DNA from: Geminicoccus roseus DSM 18922 | Lineage (GTDB): Bacteria > Pseudomonadota > Alphaproteobacteria > Geminicoccales > Geminicoccaceae | Direction: 5' to 3' | DNA length: 64,000 nt | NCBI RefSeq assembly: GCF_000427665.1 | Contig: NZ_KE386572.1 | Location: 4,092,373-4,156,372 of the forward strand | Part shown: positions 24,062-32,766 of the stretch, piece after piece | How the letters are laid out: each line of letters begins with the position of its first letter | Numbering within the stretch: the first letter of the stretch is position 1 | Notes under the pieces: generated by a model | Told to the model about the DNA's origin: nothing | The model's database searches: none | Seen by the model: the letters and a program-made list of their open reading frames with translations, nothing else | Translations under genes and position numbers: made by a program

Positions 24062-26647
24062 ATGGCGCTGGACGAATACGCCGCCAGGCGCGACTTCACC
24101 CGGACCGGCGAGCCCAAGGGCGGCAAGGCCCGCTCCGGCGGGAACAGCTTCGTGGTCCAGAAGCACGATGCCCGCCGCCTCCATTACGACCTGCGCCTGG
24201 AGATGGACGGCGTCCTCAAGAGCTGGGCAGTGACCCGGGGCCCGAGCCTGGTGGCCGGGGACAAGCGGCTGGCGGTGCAGGTCGAGGACCATCCGCTGGA
24301 CTACGGGACCTTCGAGGGAAACATCCCGCCCGGCGAGTATGGCGCCGGCTCGGTGATCGTCTGGGACCGCGGGAGCTGGCGGCCCGAGGGCGATCCGCAG
24401 GCCGGGCTGAGCAAGGGCCACCTGTCGTTCACCCTGGATGGCGAGAAGCTCGCCGGCGGCTGGCACCTGGTCCGGATGCACCGCAGGCGCGGCGAGAAGC
24501 GCGACAACTGGCTGCTGATCAAGCAGGACGACGAGGTCGCCCGATCGGAAGGGGCCCCGGACATCCTGGACGAGGCGCCGGATTCGGTGGCGAGCGGCCG
24601 GTCCAACGACGAGGTCGCCGCCGGCGCCGGACCATCCGAGAAGAAGCCCGCTGCGCGCAAGACGGCGTCGAAGGCCAAGCCCCGAAAGAAGGCGAAGCCC
24701 CCCAAGGTCCAGCCCCTGCCGGACTTCATCCCGCCCTGCCTGGCCAGGCTGGAGGCGGCGCCGCCCGCCGGCGATCGCTGGCTGCACGAGATCAAGTTCG
24801 ACGGCTACCGGATCCAGGCCCGGGTGCTGGACGGCCAGGTCACCCTCTTGACCCGCTCCGGCCTGGACTGGAGCAACCGGTTCGGCACGGCGATCCCAAA
24901 GGCGCTGGCGGGGCTGGACGCGCACAGCCTGGTGCTGGATGGCGAGATCGTGGTCGAGAACGAGGCAGGCGCCTCGGACTATGTGGCGCTGCGCACCGCC
25001 CTGTCCGAAGGCCACGCCGGGCAGTTCCGCTGCTACCTGTTCGACCTTCTGCACCTGGACGGCCAGGACCTGCGCGGCCAGCCGCTCTGGCAGCGCAAGC
25101 AGACGCTGCGCCAGCTGCTGCACGGTTTGGGCGACGACCAGCCGCTGCGGTTCAGCGAGAGCTTTCCCGAGCAGGGCGACCTCGTGCTGCAGCATGCCTG
25201 CCGGCTCAGCCTGGAGGGCATCGTCTCCAAGCGCAAGGACGCCCCCTACCGCTCCGGGCGCAGCGGCGACTGGATCAAGTCGAAATGCACCGACCGCCAG
25301 GAATTCGTGGTGGCCGGCTGGGTTCCGTCCAGCACGTCGTCCAAGGCGGTGGGCTCGCTGGTGCTGGCCTATCACGAGGATGGGGAGTTGGTGCATGCCG
25401 GCCGGGTCGGCACCGGCTTTGGCCGGGCCATCGCCAGGGAGCTGTGGGCGCGGCTGCAGGAGCTGGGCAAGGGCCGGATGCCGTTCCGGCAGCGCCCGGA
25501 GCGCAGCGACCGCGACGTGCGCTGGGTGCCGCCGGAGCTGGTGGCCGAGGTCGAGTTCCGCGGCTGGACCGGCGACCGCCTGCTGCGGCATGCCTCGTTC
25601 CGGGGGCTGCGCGACGACAAGCCGGCCACCGAGATCGTGCGCGAGGTTCCCGAGCAGGCGGAGCCCGCGGAACAGCCGGAGCCCGCGCCGCCTGCGAAGA
25701 AGCGCCAGGCCGCCCGCAAGCCGCCCACCAACGCCCGCCTCACCCATCCCGACCGGGTCTACTGGCCGGATGCCGGGATCACCAAGGAGGCCCTTGCCAG
25801 CTATTACGCGGAAGTCTGGCCGGCGATGGCGCCGCACGTGGTGGCAAGGCCGCTGTCCCTGCTGCGCTGCCCGGACGGCATCGGCGGCAAGTGCTTCTTC
25901 CAGAAATCGCCCTGGCGCGGGATCGGCCAGGCCGTCTCGGTGCTGGAGAACCCGGGCGACGGCGGCGATACCGTGCTGGCGATCGAAAACCTGGACGGGA
26001 TGATCGCGCTGGTCCAGGGCGGCGTGCTGGAGGTCCATCCCTGGGGGGTGCGGGTCGACGACCTGGGCCATCCCGACCAGCTCACCTTCGACCTGGACCC
26101 GGATCCGGGGATCGGCTGGGAGGCGCTGAAGCAGGCGGCGCTGGAGGTGCGCGCGCGGCTGGCGGAGAGCGGGCTCCAGAGCTTCCTGAAGACCACCGGC
26201 GGCAAGGGCCTGCATGTCGTGGTGCCGCTGAAGCCCAGGGCGGACTGGACGGCCGCCAAGGCGTTCGCGAAGGATCTTGCCGGCGCCATGGCCAAGGACA
26301 GCCCCGGCCTCTACACCGCCACCATGTCGAAAAAGGCGCGGGCCGGGCGGATCTTCGTCGACTGGCTGCGCAACGGTCGCGGCAACACAGCCGTCGCCGC
26401 CTTCTCGACCCGGGCCCGTCCGGGGGCGCCGGTCTCCACGCCGCTTGGCTGGGATGAGCTGGGCCCGGACCTGCGCGGCACGCAGTTCAGCCTGGGCAGC
26501 GTGCCCGCGCGGCTCGGCCACCTGACGGCCGATCCCTGGAAGGGCTTCTTCAGGACCGGGCAGGTGCTTCCGGCAGGGAGCGGGAGCAAGCGAAAGTCCC
26601 CTGGAAAGCCGAAGGAATCCAGGGCGAAGGAGCGAGATGCCCATTGA
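24062..26647 (+). CDS. ligD: Multidomain ATP-dependent DNA ligase LigD
   Basis: An 861-residue protein with three domains in the order phosphoesterase, ligase, polymerase. Residues 1-165: 3'-phosphoesterase with FVVQKHDARRLHYDLRLEMD (His and Asp of the active site). Residues 165-215: Lys/Ala-rich linker. Residues 216-545: ATP-dependent ligase with nucleotidyl Lys at about 245 in HEIKFDGYRI and the EGIVSKRKDAPYRSG motif. Residues 555-850: primase-type polymerase with FDLDPDPG as metal site and TTGGKGLHVVVPL. Known: the protein trims, fills and seals double-strand breaks with Ku. The domain order matches the Pseudomonas type and differs from Mycobacterium, where the polymerase comes first. Confidence 0.95.
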   Translation: MALDEYAARRDFTRTGEPKGGKARSGGNSFVVQKHDARRLHYDLRLEMDGVLKSWAVTRGPSLVAGDKRLAVQVEDHPLDYGTFEGNIPPGEYGAGSVIVWDRGSWRPEGDPQAGLSKGHLSFTLDGEKLAGGWHLVRMHRRRGEKRDNWLLIKQDDEVARSEGAPDILDEAPDSVASGRSNDEVAAGAGPSEKKPAARKTASKAKPRKKAKPPKVQPLPDFIPPCLARLEAAPPAGDRWLHEIKFDGYRIQARVLDGQVTLLTRSGLDWSNRFGTAIPKALAGLDAHSLVLDGEIVVENEAGASDYVALRTALSEGHAGQFRCYLFDLLHLDGQDLRGQPLWQRKQTLRQLLHGLGDDQPLRFSESFPEQGDLVLQHACRLSLEGIVSKRKDAPYRSGRSGDWIKSKCTDRQEFVVAGWVPSSTSSKAVGSLVLAYHEDGELVHAGRVGTGFGRAIARELWARLQELGKGRMPFRQRPERSDRDVRWVPPELVAEVEFRGWTGDRLLRHASFRGLRDDKPATEIVREVPEQAEPAEQPEPAPPAKKRQAARKPPTNARLTHPDRVYWPDAGITKEALASYYAEVWPAMAPHVVARPLSLLRCPDGIGGKCFFQKSPWRGIGQAVSVLENPGDGGDTVLAIENLDGMIALVQGGVLEVHPWGVRVDDLGHPDQLTFDLDPDPGIGWEALKQAALEVRARLAESGLQSFLKTTGGKGLHVVVPLKPRADWTAAKAFAKDLAGAMAKDSPGLYTATMSKKARAGRIFVDWLRNGRGNTAVAAFSTRARPGAPVSTPLGWDELGPDLRGTQFSLGSVPARLGHLTADPWKGFFRTGQVLPAGSGSKRKSPGKPKESRAKERDAH

Positions 26648-26878
26648 AAGTGATCGGATGCCATCGCAATGCCGTACCCAGTCTTCAGTTGCGACGCCGG
26701 GACAGTCGCTTCATCTACATGGATGGCGGAGTAGTTGCTAATGTGGCCCTGGGGCAAGTGACATCATTTGCCGTTGGCCGGTGGTGAAAGCGCGCCGATC
26801 CAAATTGGATTTCTTCGAGTTTCCGCCTATCTGTAATTCGCATTCTGCCATGCGCTCGGATTGGCCGCGCGTGTCCGG

Positions 26879-27964
26879 ATGCATGGACAGGAACGATCGT
26901 TGACCGCGAGCACGCCTCTTGACGTTTCCCGGGCCCATGCCGCCCGGGACTGGATGAAGAAACTCAGCCCGTACCGGGAAGCCAGCACCAGGCGCAGCCT
27001 GTTCGAGCTCGCCGTCACCGTGGTGCCGTTCCTGGCCGCGTGGATCGCCATGGCGGCCGCGGTGAACTTCGGCCAGTACTGGCTCTATGCGCTGCTGCTG
27101 GCCCCGGCCGCGGGCCTGGTGGTCCGCCTGTTCATGATCCAGCACGATTGCGGCCACGGCTCGTTCTTCCCGCGCCGCGGCCCCAACGACTGGACCGGGA
27201 GGGTGATCGGCATCCTGACCCTGACCCCCTACGACTACTGGCGGCACAGCCACGCGATCCATCACGCCAATTCCGGCAAGCTGGAGGGCCGCGGGATCGG
27301 CGACGTCGACACGCTGACGGTCGAGGAATATCTCGGCCGCTCCCGGCTCGGCCGGATCCGCTACTGGCTGTACCGCCACCCGGTCGTGATGTTCGGGATC
27401 GGCCCGGCCTATCTGTTCGTGCTGCAGTACCGCCTGCCGCTGGGCTTCATGGGCAAGGGCCGGCCCTGGCTCAGCACGATGCTGACCAACCTCGCGATCG
27501 CCGCCATGGCCGCCGTCCTGATCTGGCAGGTCGGGCTCGCCACCTTCCTCCTGGTCCATGTGCCGGTGGTGCTGCTGGCCGCCGCCGCCGGGGTCTGGCT
27601 GTTCTACGTCCAGCACCAGTTCGAGGAGACCCACTGGGCGCCGGATGTCGACTGGAGCATGCCGGAGGCTGCCCTGCACGGCAGCTCGCACTACGACCTG
27701 CCGGCGGTGCTGCGCTGGTTCACCGCCAACATCGGCATCCACCATGTCCACCACCTGGTCAGCCGGATCCCCTACTACCGCCTGCCCGAGGTCCTGCGCG
27801 ACCATCCCGAGCTGCGCGAGGTCGGCCGATTGACCCTGCGCGAAAGCCTGGGCTGCGTGCGCCTGGTGCTGTGGGACGAGACCAGGAAGCGGCTGGTGTC
27901 GTTCCGGGAAGTGCGCCGCCAGCGCCGCCTGGACCTGGAAGCCGGCGCCCTGCCGGCCACCTGA
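26879..27964 (+). CDS. Membrane fatty acid desaturase (DesA/acyl-lipid type)
   Basis: About 361 residues with all three di-iron histidine boxes: HDCGHGSFF, HSHAIHH and HHVHH, and paired membrane spans between. Known: such enzymes insert a double bond into acyl chains of membrane lipids with oxygen and electrons from ferredoxin; the wording IQHDCGHGSFFPRR is typical of delta-12 or similar acyl-lipid desaturases. Start: ATG 26879 is given; TTG 26900 has AGGA seven bases upstream and is a good alternative. It is 230 bases from ligD with no operon link, and ends in a strong hairpin. Confidence 0.88.
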   Translation: MHGQERSLTASTPLDVSRAHAARDWMKKLSPYREASTRRSLFELAVTVVPFLAAWIAMAAAVNFGQYWLYALLLAPAAGLVVRLFMIQHDCGHGSFFPRRGPNDWTGRVIGILTLTPYDYWRHSHAIHHANSGKLEGRGIGDVDTLTVEEYLGRSRLGRIRYWLYRHPVVMFGIGPAYLFVLQYRLPLGFMGKGRPWLSTMLTNLAIAAMAAVLIWQVGLATFLLVHVPVVLLAAAAGVWLFYVQHQFEETHWAPDVDWSMPEAALHGSSHYDLPAVLRWFTANIGIHHVHHLVSRIPYYRLPEVLRDHPELREVGRLTLRESLGCVRLVLWDETRKRLVSFREVRRQRRLDLEAGALPAT

Positions 27965-27967
27965 GCC

Positions 27968-28003
27968 GGCACCCGCGCGCTCGCTCAGGAGCGCGCGGGT
28001 GCC
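27968..28003 (+). terminator. Strong terminator-type hairpin after the desaturase
   Basis: Perfect 15-bp stem GGCACCCGCGCGCTC / GAGCGCGCGGGTGCC with a 6-base loop, beginning 4 bases after the TGA of the desaturase. Confidence 0.7.
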
Positions 28004-28398
28004 CGAAAGCCCCGCCCACCGCCAGCGCGTCGCGGACCTGAGGCAGATCGGGCGGGCGGCGAGCCCGGGCGTGAAGCCGCGTCGGCGCGGGCAGGGCGTG
28101 AGGCCATGCTGAACCCCGTCGCCAAGCCCCTTGCCGGCCTGCAGCCTGTCCGGCTGCTTTGCCGGCCTGCCGAGGCACGGCGGTACCGGCGGCACCGCCT
28201 CGATCGGGGGCGCCCCTGGCTTGCCGGTCCCCGCAGCCTTTGCCGGCGCTCGGCTGGCAACCCGGGGAATGCTGATCCGCTCGGCTGGACGCGCCGCGCC
28301 CCGGCGCTCGGCAGGTTCCACGACGGGATTCCGGCCGGGCTTAAGCGCGCCCGCGCCCAACCCATTTGACTCCGGGGCCCGGCGGCCCCACGTTTCGC
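28004..28398. other. Gene-free stretch before the TPP riboswitch
   Basis: Extremely G+C-rich DNA with open frames on both strands but no recognisable protein, ribosome site or RNA. It should hold the promoter of the thi operon; I could not pick one out with confidence. Confidence 0.5.
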
Positions 28399-28518
28399 TC
28401 ACCTAGGGGAGCCCCGCGAGGGGGCTGAGAGGCCATCGGCATCCGGGCAGCCGCCCGTCGGATGCGGCATGGCGACCCTTCGAACCTGATCCAGTTCATG
28501 CTGGCGTAGGGATGGGTG
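28399..28518 (+). promoter_or_regulatory. TPP riboswitch (THI box) of the thi operon
   Basis: The conserved blocks are clear: GGGGAGCC at 28407, GGCTGAGAGG at 28423-28432 and the 3' core ACCCTTCGAACCTGATC (28475-28491), then CAGTTCATGCTGGCGTAGGG with a closing GGGTG (28514-28518) that pairs with CACC near 28400. Known: thiamine pyrophosphate binding shuts off the downstream genes, in alpha- and other proteobacteria mostly by hiding the ribosome site. The thiO start follows about 60 bases later, so translational control of the whole overlapping operon is likely. Confidence 0.95.
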
Positions 28519-28576
28519 ACCGCTGCAATCCGGCAGAGATCGACCCCCCATCGCCGGGATGGGGAGTTGCCGCCGC

Positions 28577-29578
28577 ATGCGCGTTGCCGTCATCGGAGCC
28601 GGGGTCGCCGGCCTGACCGCCGCCCTGGCCTTTGCCCGGCGCGGCTGCGAGGTGCGCGTCTACGAGCGGGGACCATCGCTCGGCGCCACCTCCTGCTCGC
28701 GCTATGCCGGGGGCATGCTGGCACCCTGGTGCGAGCGCGAGAGCGCCGAGCCGCAGGTCGTCGAGCTGGGCCGGGAGGCGCTGGCCTACTGGCCGAAGGT
28801 CCATCCCGGTACCCTGCAGCATGGCAGCCTGGTGCTGGCGCCCAGGCGCGACGAGCGCGAGCTGGACCGCTTCGCCAGGCGCACCAGCCGCTACCAGACC
28901 CTCGACGCTGACGGACTGGCCGAACTGGAGCCGGACTTGGCCGGGCGGTTCGGCCGGGGCCTGTTCTTTGCCGACGAAGCCCATCTCGACCCGCGCGCCG
29001 CCCTGCCGTCGCTGGCCGACCGCCTGGCGGAGCAGGGAGTCCCGATCCGCTTTGGCGTCGACGCGCTGGCCGAGCCGCCCAAGGCCGACCTGCGGGTCGA
29101 CTGCCGAGGCCTTGCCGCCCGCGACCGGCTGGCCGACCTGCGCGGCGTGAAGGGCGAGATGCTGATCCTGCGCTGCCGGGACGTGACCCTGAACCGGCCG
29201 GTCCGCCTGCTGCACCCGCGCTTCCCGCTCTACATCGTGCCGCGCCCGGACAATCTGTTCATGGTCGGCGCCACCATGATCGAGAGCGACGAGCGCAGCC
29301 GGGTGACCGCCCGCTCCATGGTCGAGCTGCTGAACGCCGCCTATGCGCTGCACCCGGCGTTCGGCGAGGCCGAGATCGTGGAGATCGGCGCCGATGTCCG
29401 CCCGGCCTTTGCCGACAACCTGCCGCGGGTCCGCCGGGACGGCGACAACCTGTACCTGAACGGCCTGTTCCGGCACGGCTTCCTCTTGTCGCCGGCCCTG
29501 GCGCGGATCGCCACGGAGCTGGTCCTGGATAATCAACAGATCCAGGGCATTACCGAGATAACCGGAGGTCATAAATGA
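28577..29578 (+). CDS. thiO: Glycine oxidase ThiO (FAD-dependent)
   Basis: A 333-residue DAO-family oxidase. Seen: FAD motif VAVIGAGVAGLTAALAFARR at the N-terminus, SLGATSCSRYAGGMLAPWCE in the flavin region (typical for ThiO), and C-terminal NLYLNGLFRHGFLLSPALA. Known: ThiO makes dehydroglycine from glycine for thiazole synthesis in aerobes. The start ATG 28577 gives the normal N-terminus; GGGGAG lies ten bases upstream. It overlaps thiS by 4 bases. The use of ThiO rather than ThiH fits an aerobic organism. Confidence 0.92.
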   Translation: MRVAVIGAGVAGLTAALAFARRGCEVRVYERGPSLGATSCSRYAGGMLAPWCERESAEPQVVELGREALAYWPKVHPGTLQHGSLVLAPRRDERELDRFARRTSRYQTLDADGLAELEPDLAGRFGRGLFFADEAHLDPRAALPSLADRLAEQGVPIRFGVDALAEPPKADLRVDCRGLAARDRLADLRGVKGEMLILRCRDVTLNRPVRLLHPRFPLYIVPRPDNLFMVGATMIESDERSRVTARSMVELLNAAYALHPAFGEAEIVEIGADVRPAFADNLPRVRRDGDNLYLNGLFRHGFLLSPALARIATELVLDNQQIQGITEITGGHK

Positions 29579-29772
29579 AGATCGTGGTCAATGGCGAGCC
29601 GGTGGAGACTGCCGCGACCTCGCTGGCGGCCCTGCTGGAGGAACTGGGCTATGGCGCCACGGTGGTGGCGACCGCGGTGAACGGCAGCTTCACCCCGGCG
29701 CCCCGGCGGCCGGAGACCGGGCTGAACGAGGGCGACCAGGTCGAGATCCTGGCGCCGATGCAGGGAGGCTGA
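29575..29772 (+). CDS. thiS: Thiamine biosynthesis sulfur carrier ThiS
   Basis: A 65-residue ubiquitin-like protein ending in MQGG, the Gly-Gly tail that is adenylated by ThiF and then loaded with sulfur. Seen: MKIVVNGEPVE start and TAVNGSFTP core. It delivers sulfur to the thiazole synthase ThiG. ATGA overlap with thiO; thiG follows 6 bases later. Confidence 0.95.
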   Translation: MKIVVNGEPVETAATSLAALLEELGYGATVVATAVNGSFTPAPRRPETGLNEGDQVEILAPMQGG

Positions 29773-29778
29773 GCAATC

Positions 29779-30549
29779 ATGGAGGTTTACGGGACGATCC
29801 TGAACTCGCGTCTCCTGCTCGGCACCTCGCAATATCCTTCGCCGGCGATCCTGGCCGATTCGGTGAAGGCGGCCGGGTCGGAGCTGGTGACCGTGTCGCT
29901 GCGCCGGGAATCCGGGGTCGAGCGGGCCGGGCAGGGCTTCTGGTCGCTGATCCGCTCGCTGGGGGTGCGGGTGCTGCCCAACACCGCCGGCTGCCACACG
30001 GTCAAGGAAGCGGTCGCCACCGCGCAGATGGCGCGCGAGGTGTTCGGCACGCCCTGGATCAAGCTGGAGGTGATCGGCAACCACGACACCCTGCAGCCGG
30101 ACGTGTTCGCCCTGGTCGAGGCGGCACGGATCCTCAGCGCCGACGGCTTCCAGGTCTTTCCCTACACCACCGACGACCTGATCGTCGGGGAGAAGCTGCT
30201 GGAGGCGGGCTGCCAGGTCCTGATGCCCTGGGGAGCGCCGATCGGCTCGGGCAAAGGCCTGAACAACCTGTTCGCCCTGCGCAGCATGCGCGCGCACTTC
30301 CCCGACACGCCGCTGGTGGTCGATGCCGGGATCGGGCTGCCCTCCCATGCCGCCCAAGCGATGGAGCTGGGCTACGACGCGATCCTGCTCAACACCGCGG
30401 TGGCCAAGGCCGGCGACCCGGTGCGGATGGCCCATGCGTTCAAGCTGGCGGTCGAGGCCGGCCGGGCCGCGTTCGAGGCCGATCCGATGGAGCCGCGCGA
30501 CATGGCGGCCCCGTCCACCCCGGTGCTGGGCACCGCGTTCCGGAGCTGA
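29779..30549 (+). CDS. thiG: Thiazole synthase ThiG
   Basis: A 256-residue TIM-barrel enzyme of full length. Seen: [20 protein letters not shown], the Schiff-base Lys in [10 protein letters not shown] (about residue 94), and phosphate-binding blocks [15 protein letters not shown] and [18 protein letters not shown]. Known: it joins 1-deoxyxylulose 5-phosphate, dehydroglycine and ThiS-thiocarboxylate into the thiazole phosphate. Middle gene of the thi operon. Confidence 0.96.
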   Translation: MEVYGTILNSRLLLGTSQYPSPAILADSVKAAGSELVTVSLRRESGVERAGQGFWSLIRSLGVRVLPNTAGCHTVKEAVATAQMAREVFGTPWIKLEVIGNHDTLQPDVFALVEAARILSADGFQVFPYTTDDLIVGEKLLEAGCQVLMPWGAPIGSGKGLNNLFALRSMRAHFPDTPLVVDAGIGLPSHAAQAMELGYDAILLNTAVAKAGDPVRMAHAFKLAVEAGRAAFEADPMEPRDMAAPSTPVLGTAFRS

Positions 30550-30553
30550 AGCG

Positions 30554-31156
30554 ATGCTCGATCCCTTCTACCTGATCGTCGATCATCCGCGCTGGATGGA
30601 GCGGCTCTTGCCGGTGGGGGTGCGCCTGGTGCAGCTGCGCGCCAAGGACCATCCCGAGCCGGAGCTGCGCCGGATGGTCCGGCAAAGCCGCGACCTGGCC
30701 GTAGCCGCCGGGGCGCAGCTGGTGGTCAACGACCATTGGCGGCTGGCGATCGAGGAGGGCTGCGACTTCGTTCATCTGGGCCAGGGCGACCTGGACAGCG
30801 CCGACCTGGGCGCCATCCGCGCCGCCAACATCCGGCTGGGCGTCAGCACCCATGACGATGCCGAGCTGGAGCGCGCCCTGGCGCTGCGCCCGGACTACCT
30901 GGCGCTGGGACCGATCTACCCCACCATCCTGAAGAAGATGCCCTGGGCGCCGCAGGGGCTGGAGCGGATCGGCAGCTGGAAGGTGCGGACCGGCGGGATC
31001 CCGCTGGTCGCGATCGGCGGGCTGACCCCGGAGCGGGCGCCGGGCGTGCTGGCGGCCGGCGCCGACAGCGCCGCGGTGGTGACCGACATCCTGCTCCATC
31101 CCGACCCGGAGGCGCGGACGCGCAAGTGGCTGGCGGTCACCCGGAGGCAGGCATGA
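30554..31156 (+). CDS. thiE: Thiamine phosphate synthase ThiE
   Basis: A 200-residue TIM barrel. Seen: VQLRAKDHPEPE (substrate Arg/Lys), QLVVNDHWRLAIEEGCDFVH (metal Asp), GVSTHDDAELERAL, LGPIYPTILKKMPWAPQG and the phosphate loop VAIGGLTPE. Known: it couples the pyrimidine pyrophosphate with thiazole phosphate to give thiamine phosphate. Starts at ATG 30554, 5 bases after thiG; overlaps thiF by 4. Confidence 0.93.
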   Translation: MLDPFYLIVDHPRWMERLLPVGVRLVQLRAKDHPEPELRRMVRQSRDLAVAAGAQLVVNDHWRLAIEEGCDFVHLGQGDLDSADLGAIRAANIRLGVSTHDDAELERALALRPDYLALGPIYPTILKKMPWAPQGLERIGSWKVRTGGIPLVAIGGLTPERAPGVLAAGADSAAVVTDILLHPDPEARTRKWLAVTRRQA

Positions 31157-32124
31157 CCACCGACCGCTATGCCCGCCAGAAGGTCCTGGCCGAGGTCGGC
31201 GACGCCGGCCAGGAACGCCTGGCCGCGGCCCGGGTCCTGGTAGTCGGTGCCGGCGGCCTGGGCTCGCCGGTGCTGGCCAACCTGGCAGGAGCCGGGATCG
31301 GCCGGCTTGCCGTGGTCGACCATGACCGGGTCGAGACCTCCAACCTGCACCGCCAGCCCTTGTTCCGGCAGGTTGATGTCGGGCGGCCGAAGGCGGAGGC
31401 CGCCCGCGACGCGCTTCTTGCCTATAATTCAGAGATTTGCGTGGATGCGCTCGTCCTGAAGCTCAAGGCCGGCAACGCCGCAGGCCTGGTGGCCGCCGCT
31501 GACATCGTGGTGGACGCGGCCGACAGCCTGGCGGTCACCTACATCCTGAGCGATGCGTGCCGGGAGGCCGGCAAGCCCCTGGTGTCGGCCGCGGTGCTGG
31601 GCCTTGGCGGCTATGTCGGCACGTTCTGCGGCAGCGCCCCCAGCTACCGGGCGGTGTTCCCCGACATGCCTACCCAGGTTGGCTCCTGCGCCGCCAACGG
31701 CGTGCTCGGCCCGGTGGTGGCCACCATGGGCTCGCTGCAGGCGCACATGGTCCTTCAGCTGGTCCTGGGCCTCGACCCCTCGCCGGCCGGGCGGCTGGTG
31801 TCGGTCGACCTGCGTCGTTTGTCGTTCGGCGGCTTCTCCTTCCTGGGCACGCCGGAGCCCGACGGCCCGGCCCTGCCGTTCATCGACCTGGACGGGCTGC
31901 AGCCCTCCGACCTGGTGGTCGACCTGCGCGACCCGCAGGAGGCCCCGGCCACGGTGACCGACGCCGCCCGGCGGATCCTGCCGGCCGAGATCGCCCAGGC
32001 GCAGCTTCCCCGCGACCGCCGGATCGTGCTGGCCTGTCCCGGCGGCATCCGCGCCCATCGCGCCGCCCGCGTCCTGGCCGGGCGCGACTACCAGGACCTG
32101 GCGGTGGTCGCGATCGGCAGCTGA
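31153..32124 (+). CDS. thiF: ThiF/MoeB-type adenylyltransferase with C-terminal rhodanese-like part
   Basis: A 323-residue E1-like enzyme. Residues 1-240: adenylation domain with ATP motif VVGAGGLGSPVLANLAGAGI, VDHDRVETSNLHRQ and DAADSLAVTYILSDACREAG. Residues 250-323: a short rhodanese-like domain with LVVDLRDP and an active-site loop ACPGGIRAHRAA. Known: ThiF adenylates ThiS; the rhodanese part would hand over sulfur. Odd: the usual zinc CxxC pairs are absent (the site reads SYRAVFP, and there is no C-terminal CxxC), leaving only Cys in VGSCAANGVLG. Last gene of the thi operon; thiC and thiD are not in the window. Confidence 0.88.
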   Translation: MTTDRYARQKVLAEVGDAGQERLAAARVLVVGAGGLGSPVLANLAGAGIGRLAVVDHDRVETSNLHRQPLFRQVDVGRPKAEAARDALLAYNSEICVDALVLKLKAGNAAGLVAAADIVVDAADSLAVTYILSDACREAGKPLVSAAVLGLGGYVGTFCGSAPSYRAVFPDMPTQVGSCAANGVLGPVVATMGSLQAHMVLQLVLGLDPSPAGRLVSVDLRRLSFGGFSFLGTPEPDGPALPFIDLDGLQPSDLVVDLRDPQEAPATVTDAARRILPAEIAQAQLPRDRRIVLACPGGIRAHRAARVLAGRDYQDLAVVAIGS

Positions 32125-32472
32125 CGCCGCGGTGCGGGACTCGGCCCCGGCACCCCACAGCCCGCCGCTCGCCACCCGCCAGGCCTCCTGGCTTGGCCGG
32201 CGCGGGCCGGCGCCGGCGGCGGCCGTGGGCTGCCGGCCGCACCGGCTCCGGTCCGCCATGCCGCTCCTGCGCCCGTCCCCCGGCCAGGGTCCGCCTTGCC
32301 CAAGAACCCGTGTGCTTGCCCAGGGTCCCGGCAAAAGGACCGGCCCCGCGCGGGAGCCGGCGATCCTTCCTCCGACTGCCGCCCTGCCCGGGCCGGGCAT
32401 CCGGCCGGCTCGACCCAGTTCGGCCCCATCCGGCCCGGCGGCTTCCACCGGCGGCCTGCCGCAAGCGCGCCG
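32125..32472. other. Gene-free stretch after the thi operon
   Basis: About 350 bases of G+C-rich DNA between convergent thiF and the pilin gene. Open frames occur on both strands but none looks like a protein. No clear terminator was found. Confidence 0.5.
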
Positions 32473-32667
32473 TCAGCCCGGCGGGCGCGGCTCGGCGGGT
32501 GCGGCAATGGCGGTTCCCATCAGCTTGGCGAGCTCGGCCCGGAGCTGGTCACCGAAGGTCGAGAGGGTGCCGACCACGGCCACGGTGGCGAGCACCGCCA
32601 CTAGGCCATATTCCAGGGTGCTGGCGCCGCGCCGGCTGGCCGGCGGGCGGGGAGGCGGCTTGGCCAT
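32473..32667 (-). CDS. Flp/Fap-type pilin
   Basis: A 64-residue protein starting at ATG 32667 with CGGAG six bases upstream. Seen: basic Pro-rich leader MAKPPPRPPASRRG, then ASTLEYGLVAVLATVAVVG with the Glu-Tyr pair of Flp pilins at the usual place after the Gly cleavage site, and an amphipathic end. Known: Flp pilins are processed by a TadV-type prepilin peptidase and assembled by the Tad system. No tad genes are in the window, so this is an orphan pilin here. Confidence 0.85.
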   Translation of the reverse strand: MAKPPPRPPASRRGASTLEYGLVAVLATVAVVGTLSTFGDQLRAELAKLMGTAIAAPAEPRPPG

Positions 32668-32766
32668 CGGGATCTCCGGGGCAGGGGGAAGGGGTATCTG
32701 CGCCCGATCCTGCCAGCCCCGGGTTAACGCCGCGTTACCGCCGGCACGATTGTTCGCCGGGCGCAC

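Noticed and set aside
23051-26644. A continuous 1197-codon open frame on the minus strand across ku and ligD
   Set aside because: It is an antisense shadow: very G+C-rich codon use leaves the opposite strand free of stops. The sense frames are clear Ku and LigD.
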